A DNA stretch of 64,000 bases, from contig NZ_CP154262.1 in assembly GCF_039529835.1 (NCBI RefSeq), positions 1 to 64,000 on the forward strand, written 5' to 3'. Positions 58,939-64,000 of the stretch are shown piece after piece. This DNA is from Arthrobacter sp. TMP15 (GTDB lineage Bacteria; Actinomycetota; Actinomycetes; Actinomycetales; Micrococcaceae). Each line of letters starts with the position of its first letter. Positions within the stretch are counted from its first letter, which is position 1. A program made the position numbers and the translations under genes. The notes below the pieces were generated by a model, which was not told the origin of the DNA, made no database searches, and worked only from the letters and a program-made list of their open reading frames with translations.

Positions 58939-59325
58939 GTGGGCAGTATCGAGCCGCAGAACCCGAACTCGGGTAATTCCATTAAGTTTCCACTCAGCTT
59001 CTCCTTTGCTCTGGGTGGGGTTGCCGGTCTAGTCACCTTGGTAGTTTCCGCGGGTGGGCTTATCCACGGATTGCGCTGGGATTTGGCAGGCATTGCTTTC
59101 GGCATTGCTTTTGTTGCAACCTTACTTATTTCTTCCTTGTTGGTCATGGGACACAAGGAAAATGACCCCCACCTTAGCGAAGGCTCAGGGGTGAACAGGA
59201 AGTCCTCGGACCGCCTGGAGCAGGCAAAAAACAACGCCACAAACCACAACGGGACAGTGGCTGCGCCAGAGCAATCTGCGCCGGAGAAATCTAAAGACAC
59301 TCCTCCTCACAACGATTCCAAGTAG
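58939..59325 (+). CDS. Small two-pass membrane protein, unknown function
   Basis: A 128-residue protein with two membrane segments (about 19-42 and 48-71) and a hydrophilic, charged C-terminal tail of about 55 residues rich in Asn, Lys, Glu and Pro. It starts at a GTG. I do not recognise the family. It lies 74 bp after the DUF308-like gene on the same strand and ends 70 bp before the convergent kinase gene. Confidence 0.65.
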   Translation: MGSIEPQNPNSGNSIKFPLSFSFALGGVAGLVTLVVSAGGLIHGLRWDLAGIAFGIAFVATLLISSLLVMGHKENDPHLSEGSGVNRKSSDRLEQAKNNATNHNGTVAAPEQSAPEKSKDTPPHNDSK

Positions 59326-59395
59326 CGAGTCGCCTACGCGCGAGCACCAGGCGGACGCTCGCGGGGATCGCGCAAGCCCCACGGAGTCATTGCCA

Positions 59396-60484
59396 TCACC
59401 TGAGCGCCGCCAAACTCTCACTGATGCGGGTAAAGAGAGTTTCATCCACCTCAATGCCATTTCGTTTGAGCACCAAAACAGCGGAGCCCACTACGCCGTC
59501 GTGAACCAGCACGGGAGCGAACGCATCCACTCGTGCGGTTAGCCCGATTGACTTATCTTGTGCCGCCCCTCCCGCAGCGGATTCAGCAGCTAGAACGTCA
59601 AGCACGGCAGAAGCCAACGGCTCTGCCCTGGTCAGTACGCTCCCACCAAAAACTAGCGGCTGTGCACCAACGGAAGCCGGTTGGCTGCCCACTGACTGCT
59701 GTGGGCTGGCTTTTCCAGGCCCTTGACCAGCAGCCCCGCTGATCGCCAGCAGTGTGCGGGCCAGGGCTCTCGCTGCGCGCGCAACGATGTCTTGGGCAAC
59801 GGGGTCGTCCGTTACGGCAAATACCATGGGTGCAAAATGTGAAAGTTCAATGGGGCTGCGCTCGTAAACCTTGGAAATTAGCTGCTGCTGAGCGCGGAGC
59901 CGGCCCTGGGTGCGAGCGTCCATGACAAGCGGAATGTTCAGCTCACCCAGGACGAGTGCTGTAAGCGCTGTTGCCGGACCGCGGCCATCAAGAGCCGATG
60001 CGACGGCTTGTGCTACCTCGCGACCAAGCCAGAACCCTGACCCCGAGTCTCCCAGCAGCCAGCCCGTCCCATCTGCCACAGCAGCCAGGCGACTCTCGGC
60101 GATGCGGGCAGCAACAGCGCCGGTGCCTGCTATCAACGCGCACCCATCATCATGAAAAGTTCCGGAGTAAAAAGCAGCCAATAAATCAGATTCGATCATC
60201 ACATTTTTCGTAAGTCCCAGTGTGAGGAACCGGTCCCGGTACAAATCTGTTGGCAGTTCAAGTGATGCACCGGCCATGGCAATAAGCGCATTAGCGAATG
60301 GCTTCGGGGCTCCGCCAAGGGCTTTGATCGCGGCCTCCTCCAGTGCGTCCAAAGCGGGTCTAAATCCCCGCGAAACCGGGTTTCCACCCCCTGCCGTCCC
60401 GTACCCTAGGCAGTGCCCGGAAGAGTTGAGGAATACGGCGCGTGTGGACGTGCCACCAGCGTCAATGGCAAGAAAATTGGGCAT
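59396..60484 (-). CDS. N-acetylglucosamine-type kinase (BadF/BadG/BcrA/BcrD fold)
   Basis: A 362-residue sugar kinase of the ASKHA fold. The N-terminal phosphate motif FLAIDAGGTSTRAVF and the second GCALIAGTGAVAARI and DGTGWLLGDSGSGFWLGRE motifs match the GlcNAc kinase / BadF-type ATPase family, which phosphorylates amino sugars for entry into glycolysis. The ATG at 60484 (MPNFLAIDAGG) is chosen; two ATGs further upstream are possible. It is divergent from the RpiR regulator, and the isomerase and transporter genes follow, so it belongs to the same amino-sugar locus. Confidence 0.87.
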   Translation of the reverse strand: MPNFLAIDAGGTSTRAVFLNSSGHCLGYGTAGGGNPVSRGFRPALDALEEAAIKALGGAPKPFANALIAMAGASLELPTDLYRDRFLTLGLTKNVMIESDLLAAFYSGTFHDDGCALIAGTGAVAARIAESRLAAVADGTGWLLGDSGSGFWLGREVAQAVASALDGRGPATALTALVLGELNIPLVMDARTQGRLRAQQQLISKVYERSPIELSHFAPMVFAVTDDPVAQDIVARAARALARTLLAISGAAGQGPGKASPQQSVGSQPASVGAQPLVFGGSVLTRAEPLASAVLDVLAAESAAGGAAQDKSIGLTARVDAFAPVLVHDGVVGSAVLVLKRNGIEVDETLFTRISESLAALR

Positions 60485-60527
60485 CGTTATCATTCCGTGT
60501 CTAGATGTGACTTGACTTACATGCGGG

Positions 60528-60544
60528 ATGATAATAGTTTTCAT
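60528..60544. promoter_or_regulatory. Putative RpiR operator
   Basis: A 17-bp imperfect palindrome (ATGATAATAGTTTTCAT; 12 of 17 positions symmetric) lies between the divergent kinase and RpiR-type regulator genes. Its position over both promoters suits an RpiR-family operator. The assignment is inference. Confidence 0.45.
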
Positions 60545-60564
60545 TATGTAGCCACCTCGAAGAA

Positions 60565-61548
60565 ATGGATTTTCAAATGTTAACCTTCACGTCCCCACCT
60601 GCAGCAGCAACAGCTGCCGGTGTCGTGAACCGCATTCAGGCAAAGCTACCCGATATGTCCGCTGCCATGGCGAAAATTGGCGCTTTCCTGCTGGAGCGTC
60701 CACAGGCTCCGCTGGAACTTTCGATTATGGAGTTAGCGGAACAGACAAAAACGTCACCGGCCACAGTGACTCGCTTTTGCCGGCTGCTTGGCTATGCCGG
60801 CTATGTACCCTTCCGCGTCAGCATTGCCTCAGAGCTTGGACGAAGCGACGCCAGGGAGTCATGGAAGGCTGACATTGGGCGAGCTTTTGGGCCCGATGAC
60901 TCTCCACGAGACGTGCTTAGTACCCTTGTCAACGCACACACGCGTTCACTGGAGGAGACGGCGGCCGTCATGGACTTGGCGTTGATGATGAAGATTGCTC
61001 GTCGCATCGCCATGAGCTCCCATGTAGATATTTACGGCATTGGCGGCAGTGCTGTCATGGCCAAGGAGCTACAGTCCCGTCTTTACAGAATTGGGATCAA
61101 TGCCCACCATTGGTCGGAAGTTCATGCGGGACTAACAAGTGCGGCCATCCAGGACGCCAATACGGTGGCAATTGGCATTTCCAATACGGGGCGGACCGAA
61201 GAAACTCTGCAAATGTTGCGTGAAGCAGGTGAGGCTGGTGCGCTGACAATTGCGCTGAGCAATAACCCGGGATCCCCTTTGGCTGAGAGTGCCGATGAAT
61301 CCATCATCACCTCAGTTCATGAACAATTCCTCCAGCCGGATGACCTCTCCGCAAAGCACGTGCAATTACTTGTCATCGACTTGCTTTACTTACTCGTAGC
61401 CCAGGTTAATTTTACGCAGACCACATCAAAGCTGGCGGCCTCAGCAATGGCCGTCTCACCGCACCGGCGACCCACCAGGGCTGCGCGTCTGGAAGCTGGC
61501 GCGCGCCGTGGGCAGGGCAAGTTTGGAAGGGGTGAGGATCATTCCTGA
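60565..61548 (+). CDS. RpiR/MurR-family regulator
   Basis: A 327-residue transcription factor with an N-terminal RpiR helix-turn-helix (about 30-100; LSIMELAEQTKTSPATVTRF) and a C-terminal SIS sugar-phosphate-binding domain (about 140-280; VDIYGIGGSAVMAKELQSR and GISNTGRTEETLQ). It should sense a phosphosugar and control this locus. It is divergent from the sugar kinase and overlaps the sugar-isomerase gene downstream. Confidence 0.92.
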   Translation: MDFQMLTFTSPPAAATAAGVVNRIQAKLPDMSAAMAKIGAFLLERPQAPLELSIMELAEQTKTSPATVTRFCRLLGYAGYVPFRVSIASELGRSDARESWKADIGRAFGPDDSPRDVLSTLVNAHTRSLEETAAVMDLALMMKIARRIAMSSHVDIYGIGGSAVMAKELQSRLYRIGINAHHWSEVHAGLTSAAIQDANTVAIGISNTGRTEETLQMLREAGEAGALTIALSNNPGSPLAESADESIITSVHEQFLQPDDLSAKHVQLLVIDLLYLLVAQVNFTQTTSKLAASAMAVSPHRRPTRAARLEAGARRGQGKFGRGEDHS

Positions 61549-62305
61549 CGCACTGGCGGCCTTTAGCCTAGAAGTTTCCAACAGATTAGAGACCATCACT
61601 GCGTGGGCTGCTGCCGGAGGTGCCCGTGAGGCGGGCACTGCTATGGCCGACGCCCTGACCAATGGTGGCGTAATCCAAGCCTTTGGTACCGGTCATTCCG
61701 AGGCGTTTGCCATGGAAATCGCAGGGCGAGCAGGGGGATTGATCCCTACGAGCAAGATTGCTCTGCGCGATTTGGTGCTTCATGGGGTCCGTGACGTTGC
61801 AGAGCTTGACTCACTTGAAGGTTCCACTTTGGAGCGTGATGTTGGAGTTGCTGAGGAGCTCTTCAACCTTTCGCTGATCGATCCGCGCGATATCTTCATT
61901 ATCGCTTCAAACTCCGGTGTGAATGGTTCAATCGTGGGGCTGGCGTTGGCCGCAAAGGAACGTGGGCACAAGGTCATTGCGGTCACGAGTGTTGAGCACA
62001 CTAATGCTGTGGAGACAAAACATCCTTGTGGGCTGCGTCTCAGTGAGATTGCAGATATTGTTATCGATAACAGGGCTCCTTATGGCGATACAACCCTAGA
62101 GATTTCCGGCGGAGGAGGTGTTGGTGCTGTTTCATCGATCACTGCCGCATACATTGCGCAGGTGCTCACGATTGAAACGGCTCAATGCCTGGTCCGTGCG
62201 GGGAAAGAGCCGCCCATCTATATTTCGGCAAATATTCCGGGCGGAGACGAACACAACACCGCACTGGTGGGCCAGTACGTTGGCCGGCTCAGGCGTGAGG
62301 CATGA
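61508..62305 (+). CDS. SIS-domain sugar isomerase (UPF0309-like)
   Basis: About 257-265 residues with a SIS fold: the phosphosugar loop AFGTGHSEAFAMEIAGRAGG and FIIASNSGVNGSIVGLALAAKERGH (Ser/Gly-rich binding loops). It resembles the sugar-isomerase-domain family that sits beside amino-sugar kinases and transporters in actinobacteria, rather than MurQ, whose Glu-Ser motif is absent. The start is unclear: GTG 61508, TTG 61523 and GTG 61532 are all in frame and overlap the regulator gene. Probable role: amino-sugar phosphate handling. Confidence 0.82.
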   Translation: MGRASLEGVRIIPDALAAFSLEVSNRLETITAWAAAGGAREAGTAMADALTNGGVIQAFGTGHSEAFAMEIAGRAGGLIPTSKIALRDLVLHGVRDVAELDSLEGSTLERDVGVAEELFNLSLIDPRDIFIIASNSGVNGSIVGLALAAKERGHKVIAVTSVEHTNAVETKHPCGLRLSEIADIVIDNRAPYGDTTLEISGGGGVGAVSSITAAYIAQVLTIETAQCLVRAGKEPPIYISANIPGGDEHNTALVGQYVGRLRREA

Positions 62306-62444
62306 TTCCAATGCAACGAGGTGGGGAACGCCCGTACCACGTGAGGTCAGCCGCGAGATTGCAGTCAAATGCAATAGCAGCACTAAGAAGTACAAAGCCG
62401 TACAGATTTAGCACACGTACCATCAATGGAAGGCAGTACACAGA

Positions 62445-63863
62445 ATGAATATCCAGAACAAACCGCTGCAGCGTCGTGGATTCCTCCGCGGAGCCCTAGC
62501 CACCGCCGTACTTTTGCCGCTGGGTGGAGCCTTGGCTTCCTGTGCAGGTGGCGGCGATTCCTCGAACGCCTCTGCCGCCCCCGGTGGAGAGGTTGACCCT
62601 GTGAAGAACCCGTTTGGTGTTGCCAGCAGTGGCAAGCTTGACGCAGTCATCTTCAAGGGTGGCTATGGCATCGACTACGTTGAATTCGCTGGCAAGGCCT
62701 TCGCCAAGAACTTCCCCGACGTTGAAGTCAGCATTAACCCCTCAACAGATATTGCTCAGGAACTGCAGCCGCGCTTTGCCGGCGGCACCCCTCCTGACCT
62801 GATTGACAACTCCGGAGCTAAGGCCATCGGTTTCTCCGTCATCCTTGATCAGCTTGAGGACCTGCAATCTGTTATTGATGCCAACAACCTTGAAGGCACC
62901 AAGATCGCTGACACACTCTTCGACGGCGTGCTGGCACCGGGTACCTTCGACGGCAAGCTGGCCGCCATCAACTACGTACTGACGGTTTACGCATGGTGGT
63001 ACTCCGCCAGTTTATTCAAGGAAAACGGTTGGACCGTTCCCACTACCTGGGATGAAGCTTACGAGCTCGGCCTCAAGGCCAAGGAGAAAGATAAGTACCT
63101 GTTTGTTTGGGGCAAGGAAGCTGCCACGTATTACCAGACCATGGCGATCGAATCAGCTATCAAAGAAGGTGGCGATGAAGTTCGTCTCTCCCTGGAAAAC
63201 CTCAAGCCCGACTGCTGGTCACAGCCCGCGGTGCAGAGCGTCTTCGCTGGCATGGAAAAGATTGTTAAGGCCGGTATGTTCAAGCCGGGCGGCTCCGGCA
63301 CGGTCTTCACTGCAGCTCAGGCACAGTGGAGCAACGGCCAGGAAGCACTGCTTTACCCGTCAGGTTCTTGGATTGAGAACGAGATGAAGGACCAGACAAA
63401 GGCCGGCTTCGAAATGACGGGTGCACCCGTTCCGGTTGCATCTGCCAGCCCGAAGATTGCTCATGCCGGCGTCCGCTCAGCAGGCGGCGAGCCTTTCATT
63501 GTTCCCACCAAGGGCGCGAACGTTGCCGCAGGCAAGGAATTGCTGCGCATCATGCTCTCAAAGGATGCGGCAACGAACTTCGCAAAGGAGAAGTTGGCTC
63601 CGACAGTTGTCAAGGGCACCGTCCCGGCCGACGGCTTCGGTTCCACCGCGCTGGTCTCGCAGACCACCATGTTGGAGAAGGCCGGTAAGGACATTTTCAC
63701 CTGGAACTTCGTGGACACTTACGGCATGAACGCCGATCAGCTGGTGCCGTGGAACTCATTCCTTGACGGCAAATTGGATTCTGCGGGTCTGACCAAGGCA
63801 CTGCAGGAGATCACCGATAAGGTGGCCAAGGACGATTCGGTCAAGAAGATTGAAGTGAAGTGA
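62445..63863 (+). CDS. ngcE: Sugar ABC transporter substrate-binding lipoprotein (NgcE-like)
   Basis: A 472-residue extracytoplasmic binding protein for a carbohydrate ABC importer. The signal has a twin-arginine motif RRGFLR (10-15) and a lipobox ending at Cys33 (LASC), so it is probably a Tat-exported lipoprotein. The mature part is a family 1 solute-binding fold with a GGEPFIVPTKG loop. Its pairing with a GlcNAc-type kinase, an RpiR regulator and a SIS isomerase supports N-acetylglucosamine or diacetylchitobiose as substrate (NgcE-like), by context. GGAAGG precedes the ATG. Confidence 0.82.
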   Translation: MNIQNKPLQRRGFLRGALATAVLLPLGGALASCAGGGDSSNASAAPGGEVDPVKNPFGVASSGKLDAVIFKGGYGIDYVEFAGKAFAKNFPDVEVSINPSTDIAQELQPRFAGGTPPDLIDNSGAKAIGFSVILDQLEDLQSVIDANNLEGTKIADTLFDGVLAPGTFDGKLAAINYVLTVYAWWYSASLFKENGWTVPTTWDEAYELGLKAKEKDKYLFVWGKEAATYYQTMAIESAIKEGGDEVRLSLENLKPDCWSQPAVQSVFAGMEKIVKAGMFKPGGSGTVFTAAQAQWSNGQEALLYPSGSWIENEMKDQTKAGFEMTGAPVPVASASPKIAHAGVRSAGGEPFIVPTKGANVAAGKELLRIMLSKDAATNFAKEKLAPTVVKGTVPADGFGSTALVSQTTMLEKAGKDIFTWNFVDTYGMNADQLVPWNSFLDGKLDSAGLTKALQEITDKVAKDDSVKKIEVK

Positions 63864-64000
63864 CACAAGCAACAAAAGAAGTGCGGTCGGGCAGTGGCGT
63901 TGTCGCCACTGCCCGGCGGCGCCGGAAAAAACTGACATTCGATAAGGTCAGCTTCATGGCAGTCTTCTTGGGACTGCCCTTGGTGATCTATCTGGTCTTT
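63860..64000 (+). CDS. ngcF: Sugar ABC transporter permease, 5' end only
   Basis: The frame starting with GTG at 63860 overlaps the binding-protein stop by 4 nt and runs off the window edge after 47 codons. A basic N-terminus (ARRRRKKLTFDKVSF) leads into a membrane segment FMAVFLGLPLVIYLVF. This is the expected start of an MsmF/NgcF-type permease, the next gene in such operons. The gene name rests on context. Confidence 0.7.
   Translation, partial: MTQATKEVRSGSGVVATARRRRKKLTFDKVSFMAVFLGLPLVIYLVF

Overview
The window is the origin-proximal part of a high-to-moderate GC actinobacterial chromosome, most likely a cold- or soil-dwelling Arthrobacter (Micrococcaceae). The gene order dnaA-dnaN-gnd-recF-dciA(DUF721)-gyrB-gyrA-DUF3566-tRNA-Ile-(39-aa protein)-tRNA-Ala, the CrgA/PASTA-kinase/FHA division cluster and the Arthrobacter-like 16S sequence all point there. 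The species call is inference; no database was searched.

Layout. 1-12.3 kb: replication initiation and supercoiling genes, with oriC in the dnaA-dnaN gap (two abutting DnaA boxes followed by an AT-rich trinucleotide tract). 12.4-16.8 kb: a DMT exporter, an unusual 11-residue-repeat membrane protein, a cyclophilin, a rhomboid protease and a flavin reductase. 16.8-17.3 kb: a gene-free stretch with about ten DnaA-box-like sites, a hexanucleotide repeat and a G-quadruplex-like tract. 17.4-20.4 kb: a large LuxR-type ATPase regulator and a small acidic repeat protein. 20.4-32.2 kb: the growth and division block crgA, class E sortase, a small membrane protein, a pabA-like amidotransferase, then the minus-strand operon fhaA-fhaB-pstP-rodA-pbpA-pknA-pknB with several 4-nt stop/start overlaps. 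32.6-33.3 kb: tRNA-Leu and an EF-G-binding (FBP) protein.

33.75-46.4 kb: two complete 16S-23S-5S operons in direct tandem, a 6.2-kb direct repeat nearly identical in sequence. The copies differ at the promoter -10 element, in the 23S-5S spacer hairpin and in a 16-nt tail indel. 46.4-51.9 kb: a Wadjet-type operon jetA-jetB-jetC on the minus strand. Its expected fourth gene jetD is absent, and jetC ends about 40 bp from the second rRNA repeat. 52.0-52.8 kb: decayed coding remnants. 52.9-54.9 kb: rpsF-ssb-rpsR-rplI with a leader that can hide the rpsF ribosome-binding site. 55-59.3 kb: DnaA-box-rich region, dnaB, a MATE exporter and two small membrane proteins. 59.4-64 kb: an amino-sugar locus (GlcNAc-type kinase, RpiR regulator, SIS sugar isomerase, Tat-dependent lipoprotein SBP and a permease cut by the window edge).

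The genes form three functional sets: replication initiation (dnaA, dnaN, recF, dciA, gyrase, ssb, dnaB), with DnaA-box clusters at oriC and at two further places; polar growth and division under Ser/Thr kinase and phosphatase control; and translation capacity (two rRNA operons, tRNAs, ribosomal proteins). The least ordinary parts are the JetD-less Wadjet operon beside the rRNA duplication, the ectopic DnaA-box cluster, and the two repeat-built proteins.
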